Shown here: piece by piece, positions 16,932 through 25,057 of the stretch
Numbering within the stretch: position 1 is the stretch's first letter
How the letters are laid out: each line of letters starts with the position of its first letter
NCBI RefSeq assembly: GCF_000620625.1
Contig: NZ_JIAW01000003.1
Span: forward strand, 454,480-518,479
DNA length: 64,000 nt
Direction: 5' to 3'
Source of the DNA: Mycobacterium sp. URHB0044
GTDB taxonomy: Bacteria; Actinomycetota; Actinomycetes; Mycobacteriales; Mycobacteriaceae
Notes under the pieces: generated by a model
Database searches by the model: none
Told to the model about the DNA's origin: nothing
What the model saw: the letters and a program-made list of their open reading frames with translations, nothing else
Made by a program: the position numbers and the translations under genes

Positions 16932-18440
16932 TCACAGTCGGGCCTCGCTCGAGTTGAAGACAGTCGAATCGCCGCTGTGATTGAGGTTTTCGGGCACCGC
17001 GTCCAGTTCTGGAAGGTCCTTGTCGATCTGCGGGTCGACGGATTCCGGCACCTGGCTCGGTTTCGGCCGACGGGTAAAGGACTCTGCGGCCGAAGCACGA
17101 GAGCGGCGGGTTCGTTTCGGCCGCGGCTCCATGGAGAATACGCAGCCGAGCACGCGTGCAGAGACCGCGCGCAGGGCCTCGAGGGCTTCCGTGACCTCCG
17201 CAGCAGGTGTCCGGCCGTACCGCACCACGAGCAGGGTCGCATCGCAAGCACGAGCGAGCACGATTCCGTCTGCTACCTGTGGCAACGCAGGTGAGTCGAT
17301 CAGGACGATGTCGTAGTGACTCTCGAACTCGGCGAGCATCGCCGAGGCACGGTCCGAGCCGAGCAGCTCGCTCGGGTTCTCGGGAGACGGCCCGCTCGTG
17401 AGGACATCAAACAACCCATCCCTCCACGACCCAATTGCATCGGACGGCTGGCATTGGCCGAGAAGGACCGTGCTGAGGCCAATTGTCTTCGTGATTCCGA
17501 GAAAATTGCCAATGCTGGGCCTGCGCAGGTTCGCGTCGACCACCAGGACTTTGTCGCCCTCCATGGCAAACGCGGCGGCGAGGTTACATGCCAGGGATGT
17601 CTTGCCCTCCCCAGCTACTGCACTCGTCACGAGCAGGCTGGTGCAGTTGTCACCGATCCCGGCAGACCGAAGGTTCACCCGTAGCTGCCGCACAGCCTCA
17701 GCGACCTGCCCGTGCGGACGATCCGGCAAGAGACTCGGGGTCCGCCGAGACTGCTTGTCATAGGGGACTGACCCGAGCACGTTCAGGTCGGTGAGCTCTT
17801 CCAATGCATCCTTCGTGCGTACCGATCTATCAAGATTGCGCCTGATGAGAGCCACCGACAGCCCGAGGAATCCACCGATCACGGCCCCCACCAGCACGTC
17901 GACTTCGAGGTTGGGAGACGTCGGCGTTGTCGGAATGTCAGCGGGGGCGAGCACCCGCAGCGTCGTCACCGTGGAGAGTGTCGGGTCACGAGGGCGCTCC
18001 AGATCTGCCACGAGATTGGAAGTCTTCTCGGCGAGGCTGTCTGCGACCATCGCGGCGCGTTTGGCAGATGAATCGGTGACCTTCACGATCACTGTCGGGT
18101 TTCCCGCGCTGGCCTCAACGGTGATCGAGTTGGCCGGAACTGGGCCGCAACCGTCCCGGCAGGCGCCGGTCGTGTCGTTTCTGACCTCGTTCAGTACCCG
18201 GTCGCTGACGATCAGCTGGGTATAGGCGCGGGCCTTCTGCTCGGCGAGCAGAGCGCCCTGGTATGCCTGCCCAGGCTCGCCGCCACCCTCGATAGCTGCG
18301 AAGTACAGCGTCGTGGTCGCGACGTAGGTCGGAACGCTGGTCAGGGCGAACGCGAGACCGCCGAGCATTCCGAAAAGTAGACCGGCGGCGATCCACCATT
18401 TCCCGTAGCGCATGAGTTGCAGGTATTCGCGAAGGGACAA
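16932..18440 (-). CDS. Wzz/BY-kinase chain-length regulator lacking a Tyr cluster
   Basis: A 502-aa single-chain Wzz plus bacterial tyrosine-kinase protein. Residues 1-200 are the Wzz domain: helix 17-34 (AAGLLFGMLGGLAFAL), extracytoplasmic part, second helix 181-199. The ATPase follows with Walker A AGEGKTS (~276-282), Walker A' VVDANLRRP (~300-308) and Walker B IVLIDSPALP. Chain-length control and regulation of polymerisation are the family roles. Oddity: the last ~90 residues contain no tyrosine at all, so the autophosphorylated tail cluster normal for the family is absent. Start is TTG 18440 with AGGAG upstream. A 109-base gap separates it from the dioxygenase gene. Confidence 0.85.
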   Translation of the reverse strand: MSLREYLQLMRYGKWWIAAGLLFGMLGGLAFALTSVPTYVATTTLYFAAIEGGGEPGQAYQGALLAEQKARAYTQLIVSDRVLNEVRNDTTGACRDGCGPVPANSITVEASAGNPTVIVKVTDSSAKRAAMVADSLAEKTSNLVADLERPRDPTLSTVTTLRVLAPADIPTTPTSPNLEVDVLVGAVIGGFLGLSVALIRRNLDRSVRTKDALEELTDLNVLGSVPYDKQSRRTPSLLPDRPHGQVAEAVRQLRVNLRSAGIGDNCTSLLVTSAVAGEGKTSLACNLAAAFAMEGDKVLVVDANLRRPSIGNFLGITKTIGLSTVLLGQCQPSDAIGSWRDGLFDVLTSGPSPENPSELLGSDRASAMLAEFESHYDIVLIDSPALPQVADGIVLARACDATLLVVRYGRTPAAEVTEALEALRAVSARVLGCVFSMEPRPKRTRRSRASAAESFTRRPKPSQVPESVDPQIDKDLPELDAVPENLNHSGDSTVFNSSEARL

Positions 18441-18549
18441 GAGGGGCTCCTAAGTCAGTTTGTGGCAACCAACCCGAAATAGTCGTGATCTCGGGCTGGA
18501 CGGCCAGCCTATTTTTCTAGGACAGTTTGGAAGGCTTGACATTTGACAG

Positions 18550-19482
18550 TCATGGTCGAGACCAAACCGTCGGAAAAACAGCCGGATCACTGAAGTCCGG
18601 GTCACCGTTCGGCAATCTGCGGCAGAGCTTTTCGTCGAACATCTCCACGTTGCGTCCATGAGGGTCGAGCAACGCGCGGTAGCGGTTTCCGCCATCCTGA
18701 TAATGTGCTGCGTACGAAAGACGAGGCGCGCCAGAGGTATTCGGGTAACTGCCGTGCACAGTCCAGCCATGGTGAAAGCTGCACTGCCCGCGCTTCAAGA
18801 TCATCGGAACCACGTCGACGTCGTGGCCCTCGGCGCGAAGGCTTTCCTCTACTTCGGAAAAGTTCTGCTTGTTGAAATAGCGGGTGTGCTCCATACCCTT
18901 CCAGCGATGGCTACCCCGCATCACGGCGAGCGGGCTGCGGTTCTGCGGCACATCGTGGAATGGCACCCAAGCCGTGGTCAGGTCATCTGAACTGCATGTA
19001 CCCCAATACGCGTGATCGGCATGCCACCCGGTGCCGATGCCAGGAGCGTCGCTTGAGCCGGACGGCTTGTAGAAAAGTTGATCGTCGAGCAATCGAACAG
19101 ACCTACCGTTCATGAGCTTTGCGGCAATCGCACCGAGAAGCGAATAGGTGGCGAGTTCCAGTAGCTCTCTCTTTTGCAAAGAAATGAACTCGTTGATCCG
19201 CTGCCCCGCACCGTCCGATTTCTTCCAGTTCACGTACCCGGTGTCGTAAGGCAGGACCGCATCGACTTTCCCATCCCAGAACTCCTGGATTCCAGCGTAA
19301 GCTGAATTCAACAGGGCCTCCGGAATAACCTCTTCTTTCGTGATGTAGTACCCGTTCGCTTCATAGAACGCTATGTCGTCATCATCAGGCAGAAAAGCCT
19401 CTTGCTCAGCCGTGAGTTCGAATGACGGCGTCACGGGCCGGGGAAGTGAAGTGGCCACCGAGCCGATCTCGTCGAGCGTCAT
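18550..19482 (-). CDS. Phytanoyl-CoA dioxygenase (PhyH) family oxygenase
   Basis: A 310-aa Fe(II)/2-oxoglutarate oxygenase. Iron ligands are H154 and D156 in GWHADHAYWG and H243 in GWTVHGSYPN; R254 is the likely 2-oxoglutarate ligand. ATG 19482 overlaps the sugar-transferase stop (ATGA), so it is translationally coupled inside the polysaccharide operon. Base composition is visibly less GC-rich than flanking genes, suggesting recent acquisition. A role in hydroxylating a sugar or lipid-linked intermediate is inferred; the sequence does not reveal the substrate. Confidence 0.86.
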   Translation of the reverse strand: MTLDEIGSVATSLPRPVTPSFELTAEQEAFLPDDDDIAFYEANGYYITKEEVIPEALLNSAYAGIQEFWDGKVDAVLPYDTGYVNWKKSDGAGQRINEFISLQKRELLELATYSLLGAIAAKLMNGRSVRLLDDQLFYKPSGSSDAPGIGTGWHADHAYWGTCSSDDLTTAWVPFHDVPQNRSPLAVMRGSHRWKGMEHTRYFNKQNFSEVEESLRAEGHDVDVVPMILKRGQCSFHHGWTVHGSYPNTSGAPRLSYAAHYQDGGNRYRALLDPHGRNVEMFDEKLCRRLPNGDPDFSDPAVFPTVWSRP

Positions 19483-20270
19483 GATGGCCGATCTTTCTGA
19501 TTCAAGCTCCGGCAGTTCGTCACAAACTGTGGAACTTCTGGTTCTCGCCGTGATTCTGGTTCTTTACCAAGTGAACCTTGGAAAACGACCTCCGTATAAG
19601 CGCCTTCCTTGCGGATCCCTGCCCCTTGCAAAACTCTGAAGACGGTCAAGAAAAGAATCTTCAGATCAAGCCAAAGACTCCAGTGGTCGACGTACCAGAC
19701 ATCGAGTTCGAACTTTCGATCCCAGGTGAGCGAATTGCGACCATTGACCTGGACCCATCCGGTGACACCCGGCTTGACCTCGTGGCGGCGCGCTTGTTCT
19801 GGGCTGTATCGGCAGAGGTAAAAGGCTCGCAGTGGGCGTGGTCCGACCAAGCTCATATCACCCTTGAGTACGTTCCAGAGCTGAGGAAGCTCATCCAGAC
19901 TGGTCTTGCGGAGGAACTGCCCGAAGGGTGTTATCCGTTGCGAGTCAGGCGGCGCACTACCCGTGTAGTTTGGATCGTCGAGCAATGATTCACCCCGATC
20001 AGGAACCATCGTCCGATATTTGTAAAAGGTGAAGATCTTCGAATCTTTACCGGGACGCGGCTGAGCGAAGAGAACGGGCCTCCCCATGCTGAAATAAGCG
20101 GCGATGGCAATGGCAATCATGAGGGGAGACAGAAGAACGATCAAACCGAACGCGAGACATCTGTCTGTGATTCCCTTGACCATTCTTTGAAATCGGCGGT
20201 CGCACCCACTCATCGGCGGTCCTATCTCTGGGTTTTCGATTGGAATACGAGCGGCTCGCGCGCGATTCAT
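19479..20270 (-). CDS. PglC/WbaP-type sugar-1-phosphate transferase
   Basis: A 263-aa monotopic phosphoglycosyl transferase of the bacterial sugar transferase family. A re-entrant membrane helix (FGLIVLLSPLMIAIAIAAYFSM) precedes the core with KYRTM, LRKTSLDELPQLWNVLKGDMSLVGPRP (the catalytic Asp-Glu pair is in LDELPQL), HEVKPGVTGWVQVNGR and FELDVWYVDHWSLWLDLKIL. It transfers a sugar-1-phosphate from UDP-sugar to a polyprenyl phosphate, the first membrane step. ATG 20270 overlaps the preceding sugar-transferase stop (ATGA), with AAGGGGATC upstream. Confidence 0.9.
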   Translation of the reverse strand: MNRARAARIPIENPEIGPPMSGCDRRFQRMVKGITDRCLAFGLIVLLSPLMIAIAIAAYFSMGRPVLFAQPRPGKDSKIFTFYKYRTMVPDRGESLLDDPNYTGSAPPDSQRITPFGQFLRKTSLDELPQLWNVLKGDMSLVGPRPLRAFYLCRYSPEQARRHEVKPGVTGWVQVNGRNSLTWDRKFELDVWYVDHWSLWLDLKILFLTVFRVLQGAGIRKEGAYTEVVFQGSLGKEPESRREPEVPQFVTNCRSLNQKDRPS

Positions 20271-20935
20271 TTACCAGATCCCCTTTTCTCGACGGGGGTC
20301 GGCGAAACCGTAGATCTGAGAGTGAGTCCAAGATCGTCGAATTCGGCAGCTCCCCGATAGTCCGGGCGCCGGAATGGTTCGATGAGAGTCTTGAACAAGA
20401 TGCGCATATCCAGCCCGAACGACCAGTCGTCGACATAGCGCACATCGAGGTCCAGCTTCTCCGAATATGCCACAGACTTACGACCGTTCACCTGGGCCAA
20501 ACCGGTGATTCCCGGGCGGACATCGTGGCGCCGAGCGTGATGTGGCGAGTACTTGTCGATGTATTCCACCAGAAGCGGGCGGGGCCCAACCATGCTCATT
20601 CGCCCGCCGACCACATTCACGAGTTGCGGCAATTCATCAAGGCCGGCCCTTTGCAGGATCCGTCCGGCACGGGTCAACCGCACATCGTCGTCGGCGCCCG
20701 ACCAGGGGTCCTCACCAGGCAGAAGTGGGCGCATTGTTCGAAACTTGTACATCGTGAAAATTTCCCCGTGCCATCCCGGCCGTCGCTGACGGAAGAGAAC
20801 GGGAGGACCTGACGTGCACCAAATCAGCAACGCAATGATCGCGAAGAGTGGGGCCAGCAGGACAAGAAGCGCAGACGCCGTCAACAGGTCGAGAGCCCGC
20901 TTCAGTTGTGAGGGCCGAGCGCAGTCACGAGACAT
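20267..20935 (-). CDS. PglC-type sugar-1-phosphate transferase, second copy
   Basis: A 222-aa minimal phosphoglycosyl transferase of the same family as its downstream neighbour. It has a membrane helix (LTASALLVLLAPLFAIIALLIW), KFRTM, LQRAGLDELPQLVNVVGGRMSMVGPRP with the Asp-Glu pair, PGITGLAQVNGR and LDLDVRYVDDWSFGLD. The short length without an N-terminal four-helix module is that of PglC rather than WbaP. Start ATG 20935 overlaps the aminotransferase end by 11 bases; the longer open frame lacks homology. Two adjacent initiating transferases could load different sugars. Confidence 0.88.
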   Translation of the reverse strand: MSRDCARPSQLKRALDLLTASALLVLLAPLFAIIALLIWCTSGPPVLFRQRRPGWHGEIFTMYKFRTMRPLLPGEDPWSGADDDVRLTRAGRILQRAGLDELPQLVNVVGGRMSMVGPRPLLVEYIDKYSPHHARRHDVRPGITGLAQVNGRKSVAYSEKLDLDVRYVDDWSFGLDMRILFKTLIEPFRRPDYRGAAEFDDLGLTLRSTVSPTPVEKRGSGK

Positions 20936-22088
20936 GATTCGAGGCTCCGCGGTCGGGACGAGCGGTGAGGAACGCCCGAATGAGCGTGTGTAGCCGATCG
21001 ACCTGAGCCGAACAAAGTACGGATCCGCTCGGCAAGGCAAGGCCTGTCGCGAACAGCCGGTCGGCGTGTCCGCGCAGGAACGCACGGGACCCGGCGAAAA
21101 CAGGCTGTTGGTGCATGGGCTTCCAGAGCGGACGGCTCTCGATGTCTGCAGCAGTCAGCATGGCCGAGAGTTCGGCCGGCTTCCACTCCGCTGCAACCGA
21201 ATCGACGAGAATCGCCGTCAGCCAGCAGTTGTCCTCGACGTCACCTTCCTCTTGGAAAATCTTCACGCCCTCGACGTCGGCGAAGAGCTGACGGTAGCCC
21301 TCTCGCAATCGCCTACGGCGTGCGAGCATCTCGTCCAGTCGCTCCAACTGCGCGAGACCAAGGGCAGCGAGCACATTGCTCAATCGGTAGTTGTAGCCGA
21401 TCTCGTTGTGTTCGTAGTGTGTAGCCGGCTGCCGCGCCTGTGTGCTGAGATACCGCACCCGTTCGGCCAGTCGTGCGTCGTCCGTGAGCAACGCCCCGCC
21501 GCCACTGGTGGAAATCACCTTGTTGCCGTTGAAGCTCAGGATGGCGGCGACGCCGAACGAGCCGGCGGGACGACCTTCGCGGCTGGCTCCCAGCGCCTCT
21601 GCGGCATCTGCCAACAGGGGAACCCCCGCGCTTTGGCAAATGCTCTCGATCTGCGGGTAGTCCGCACAGTGTCCAAGGAGATCGACCGCGATCACCGCAG
21701 CAACTCGCTTGCCGTCGCGTCTGAGCGACCGGAGTGCCAGACCCAGTAGTTCAGGATCCAAGTTGCCGAAATGCGGATCGCAATCCACAAAAACCGGTGT
21801 GGCCCCGGTGTATACGACAGCGTTGGCAGTCGCGGCGAACGTCATCGTAGGGACGACCACCACATCGTGCGGCCCGACTCCCAGCTCCAGCAACGCAAGA
21901 TGCAGTGCTGCGGTGCCGGAGCTCAGCGCGACCGCGTAGCGCCGAGAGCATCGGTCGGCCAGGGCTTCTTCGAATGCGTCGACCATCGGTCCAAGCGGAG
22001 CGACCCAGCCGGATCGCAGTGCGGCGACACACAACTCTTCCTCTCGCTCACCAACATCGGGAGCTGAGAGGTAGATGCGGCTGTTCAT
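20925..22088 (-). CDS. DegT/DnrJ-family sugar aminotransferase (PglE-like)
   Basis: A 387-aa PLP-dependent aminotransferase of the DegT/DnrJ/EryC1/StrS family. Motifs include ALSSGTAALHLAL, VVVPTMTFAATANAV, LLADAAEALGAS and the PLP lysine in LSFNGNKVISTSGGG, then NEIGYNYRLSNVLAALGLAQL. Length fits PglE/LegC-type enzymes that aminate the C4 keto group of a 4-keto-6-deoxy UDP-sugar. It follows the PglF-like dehydratase with an ATGA overlap, so the two should act in sequence on UDP-GlcNAc. The exact product stereochemistry cannot be read from sequence. Confidence 0.88.
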   Translation of the reverse strand: MNSRIYLSAPDVGEREEELCVAALRSGWVAPLGPMVDAFEEALADRCSRRYAVALSSGTAALHLALLELGVGPHDVVVVPTMTFAATANAVVYTGATPVFVDCDPHFGNLDPELLGLALRSLRRDGKRVAAVIAVDLLGHCADYPQIESICQSAGVPLLADAAEALGASREGRPAGSFGVAAILSFNGNKVISTSGGGALLTDDARLAERVRYLSTQARQPATHYEHNEIGYNYRLSNVLAALGLAQLERLDEMLARRRRLREGYRQLFADVEGVKIFQEEGDVEDNCWLTAILVDSVAAEWKPAELSAMLTAADIESRPLWKPMHQQPVFAGSRAFLRGHADRLFATGLALPSGSVLCSAQVDRLHTLIRAFLTARPDRGASNHVS

Positions 22089-24043
22089 ACTGCATACCCC
22101 CGTGCTTGGTTCGTCGCGCCCGTAAGTCCGCGCTCAGGCATCAGGCGTTGTGTCAGTTCGATGACGGACGCAGGCATCGCCGCAGCCTCGGATGCCATCC
22201 AACGCAGTGCGGAATCATGGTCGGCGAACCGATCCAGGCTCGTCTCGCCGTCGAGCAACGCCAGCGGGGGCACATGGACATGCGAAACCAGCGGATGTGA
22301 CGGACGGTAGTCGCTGACTTCGGAACACCCGAAGAGCTCCTCGTGCAGCTTCTCTCCAGCGCGCAGGCCGGTGTAAACGATCTCGACATCATTGCGCTGC
22401 GCTCGGTAGATCAGTGACCGCGCAACATCATCGATCCTCACCGGCGCGCCCATGTCGAGCACCAAAGCTTCGCTGCCGCTGCCTATTGCGGCTGCCTGGA
22501 GCACCAGCTGACATGCCTCTGGAATGGTCATGAAGAACCGGGTGACGTCAGGATGCGTGACCGTCACCGGGCCACCTTCTTCGATCTGCCGTGCGAACGC
22601 CTCCAGAACCGAGCCACGCGATCCGAGAACATTCCCGAAGCGGACGCTGAGGAAACGGTCGTCCATACAAGTTGCGGCAGACGCCGTGAGGCGCTCGGTA
22701 ACTCTTTTGCTGTAGCCAAGAACGCTGGTCGGATTGGCCGCCTTGTCCGTGGAGATGTTGACGAAAGTCTCCACCCGCGACTCCTGCGCCGCACGTAGGA
22801 CATTCCAACTACCGACGACGTTGGTCATCCAGGCCTCAAGAGGGTACTTCTCCAGCAGCGGTAAATGTTTGAGAGCCGCCGCGTGTATCACCACTTCAGG
22901 CCGGCACACATCGAAGATCCGTCGCATCGCGCGCAGGTCACGGATATCGGCAAGAACCGTCTCGTCGTTGTCGAGCATCGCACGGCCATGAATCGACAGT
23001 TGCGCAGCATGCAGCGCTGATTCGTCACGGTCAAGCATGACGAGCGCCGCAGGGTTGAGCCGATGGATCTGGCGGCACATTTCCGAGCCGATGGATCCGC
23101 CGGCGCCGGTGACCAGAACACGACGACCGGCGATCTCGGCCGCTATCGCTTCCTCGCCCAGGTGTGCCGGTGACCGTCCGAGGAGGTCGTGGAGGTTGAG
23201 ATCCCGCACGTCGCCGTCGGGTCGCGCACTACGCACCAATTGCGACACAGGCGGAACAATCAAAGCACCGATACCCAGCAGCGCAGCTTCCGTGGACACG
23301 CCCCTGACGAGCTCAGGATCCGGATCCGAGATCGCGATGACCACCGCATCCGCGCCGAAACGTGTGATGACAGAAGCGAGATCACGTCGTGTCCCGCGTA
23401 CCTGCACTCCAGCGACGTGCAAGCGGCGCTTACCCGGGTCGTCATCAAGCAAGGCGACCGGCTCAAACGGCATTCGCTCATCGAGCTGCATCTGGCGCAC
23501 CAGATTTTGGCCATAAGAACCCGCACCCAGGACCACCACCTTGCGGCGGCGGGTGTCATCTTTACGATGCCGGCGAACCAATGTGCGGCCGATCCATCGA
23601 ACAGCCAGCATGCCGCCCAGCGCGAATGTTCCCGACAGCAGTGGCACCGACCGCGGCACGAGGAAGGGCGTCAACAAACTCAAGCTCAGCAGCAGAAGCG
23701 TGGACGAGATCGTCGCGACCGCCGCCAACGCCACGCTCTCTTCGAAACTCGCGACGATGTAACGGTGTCGATAGATTCCCAATGCGCCACCCACGACGAC
23801 ATTCGCCAGCACGGCACTCAGCGCGACGATGGTCATCGGGCTGACCTTCACGAACTCGAAGTCGAAATCGAAGCGCGCCCAGGTTGCCACCCAAACGGCG
23901 ATGAACCAGATCGCAGTGTCGGGCACCCACCACGGCGATACCGGCACGTTCTTCGTCGCACCGCCCCTGGGTCCGTAGCGCCTCAAGAGTGCCGCCGGCA
24001 CCGAAGTCGTATCGCTTTCGGATTGGCCAGTTGTTCCGGTCAT
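22085..24043 (-). CDS. Membrane nucleotide-sugar 4,6-dehydratase (PglF/CapD type)
   Basis: A 652-aa protein of the PglF/CapD/FlaA1-long family. Four N-terminal helices span ~40-60, 70-92, 103-127 and 133-152. A first Rossmann-like domain has KVVVLGAGSYGQNLVR (~168). The SDR domain has VLVTGAGGSIGSEMCR (~309-324), VVIHAAALKHLPLLE and STDKAANPTSVLGYSKR (~430). The family converts UDP-GlcNAc to UDP-2-acetamido-4-keto-2,4,6-trideoxyhexose, the first step to bacillosamine-type sugars. It is third in the operon, 24 bases after the epimerase, with the aminotransferase overlapping its end. Confidence 0.9.
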   Translation of the reverse strand: MTGTTGQSESDTTSVPAALLRRYGPRGGATKNVPVSPWWVPDTAIWFIAVWVATWARFDFDFEFVKVSPMTIVALSAVLANVVVGGALGIYRHRYIVASFEESVALAAVATISSTLLLLSLSLLTPFLVPRSVPLLSGTFALGGMLAVRWIGRTLVRRHRKDDTRRRKVVVLGAGSYGQNLVRQMQLDERMPFEPVALLDDDPGKRRLHVAGVQVRGTRRDLASVITRFGADAVVIAISDPDPELVRGVSTEAALLGIGALIVPPVSQLVRSARPDGDVRDLNLHDLLGRSPAHLGEEAIAAEIAGRRVLVTGAGGSIGSEMCRQIHRLNPAALVMLDRDESALHAAQLSIHGRAMLDNDETVLADIRDLRAMRRIFDVCRPEVVIHAAALKHLPLLEKYPLEAWMTNVVGSWNVLRAAQESRVETFVNISTDKAANPTSVLGYSKRVTERLTASAATCMDDRFLSVRFGNVLGSRGSVLEAFARQIEEGGPVTVTHPDVTRFFMTIPEACQLVLQAAAIGSGSEALVLDMGAPVRIDDVARSLIYRAQRNDVEIVYTGLRAGEKLHEELFGCSEVSDYRPSHPLVSHVHVPPLALLDGETSLDRFADHDSALRWMASEAAAMPASVIELTQRLMPERGLTGATNQARGYAV

Positions 24044-24067
24044 CGCGCGAACCCCCGATTGCCCACG

Positions 24068-25036
24068 TCAAGCACCGATCAGGTAGGGCAGGTCGAGCGC
24101 GAGAGTGGCGCTCAGCCAGCGGATTGTGCGATCGAGACCCGCAGCGAGGTCGAAGGTCGGCGTCCAACCGAGATCGCTCTGGGCTCTGGTTACATACGCT
24201 GCGCCAGGACGCAACTCGGCGATACCGGGATACCAGGAGGGCGCCGGTCCCCCATTGCGGATCGTTGACATCAGATCAGCCAGCTCGGCGAAGCTCGTAT
24301 GCCGTCCGGTGCCGATGTTGTATGTCCCGGTCGTTTCAATAGCAGCGCCGCCGGCCCGCACGAAGGCATCGACCACGTCATCGACATAGATGAAGTCCTG
24401 CTTTGCGGCGTCATTCCAGCATCTCGTCCACGGCTGACCGGCGATCTCGCCGCCACCGAGGTGCACCACCGCGCCCGCGGGGCCGTATGAACTCTGGCGG
24501 GGGCCATAGACGTTGGACAACGCGAGGCAGATCGGTGCCAATCCGTACATTTCGCCGTAGGCGTGCAAGTACATTTCGCCAGCCAGCTTGGCTGCCGCAC
24601 CAGGAGATGCGGGATACGTCAGCGCGGCGTCGTCCAGGACCCCACGGGTCGAAGCGCTGGACCCGGCGTAAACGACCCTCCGGACACCGGATTGTCGGCT
24701 GGCCTCACACAGGTTGATTGTTCCGAGCACATTGCAGCGGGCGTCAAACTGCGGATCGTCCATCGCCGTCTGTGGATTCACCTGAGCCGCAAGGTGGAAG
24801 ATCACGTCCGGGTGGCAGCCTGCCACAAGTCCGGCCAGATCCGGTGCCTGAATATCGTTCTCCAAGAAGATGAATCGCTGCTTGCCGGGCATGTTCACGC
24901 TGAACGCGGGCTCGAGATTGGCCATCGTGCCGGTGCTGAGGTTGTCGACGCCGATGACCTGGTGTCCGTCCGCGAGCAGACGGTCGATCAGGTTCGACCC
25001 GATGAATCCGGCCGCGCCGGTCACCATGACTCTCAT
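24068..25036 (-). CDS. NAD-dependent epimerase/dehydratase, catalytic Tyr not at usual place
   Basis: A 322-aa extended SDR of the GalE/WcaG type. It has MVTGAAGFIGSNLIDRLL, VDNLSTG, DVIFHLAAQVNP, YAGSSAS, the LALSNVYGPRQ block and FIYVDDVVDAFV. The usual YxxxK is altered: the segment reads SPGAAAKLAGE, with Gly where the general-base Tyr normally lies and the Lys conserved; I checked this in the DNA. The nearest Tyr is ten residues before the Lys. It may be an inactive or altered epimerase. It lies 21 bases after glmS1 and 24 before the dehydratase gene, so it is cotranscribed. Confidence 0.82.
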   Translation of the reverse strand: MRVMVTGAAGFIGSNLIDRLLADGHQVIGVDNLSTGTMANLEPAFSVNMPGKQRFIFLENDIQAPDLAGLVAGCHPDVIFHLAAQVNPQTAMDDPQFDARCNVLGTINLCEASRQSGVRRVVYAGSSASTRGVLDDAALTYPASPGAAAKLAGEMYLHAYGEMYGLAPICLALSNVYGPRQSSYGPAGAVVHLGGGEIAGQPWTRCWNDAAKQDFIYVDDVVDAFVRAGGAAIETTGTYNIGTGRHTSFAELADLMSTIRNGGPAPSWYPGIAELRPGAAYVTRAQSDLGWTPTFDLAAGLDRTIRWLSATLALDLPYLIGA

Positions 25037-25057
25037 GAAATCTGCGAGTTCATGTGG

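Noticed and set aside
18441..18549. Internal promoter before the Wzz/kinase gene
   Set aside because: The 109-base gap is AT-richer, but I could not find hexamers with correct spacing on the minus strand.
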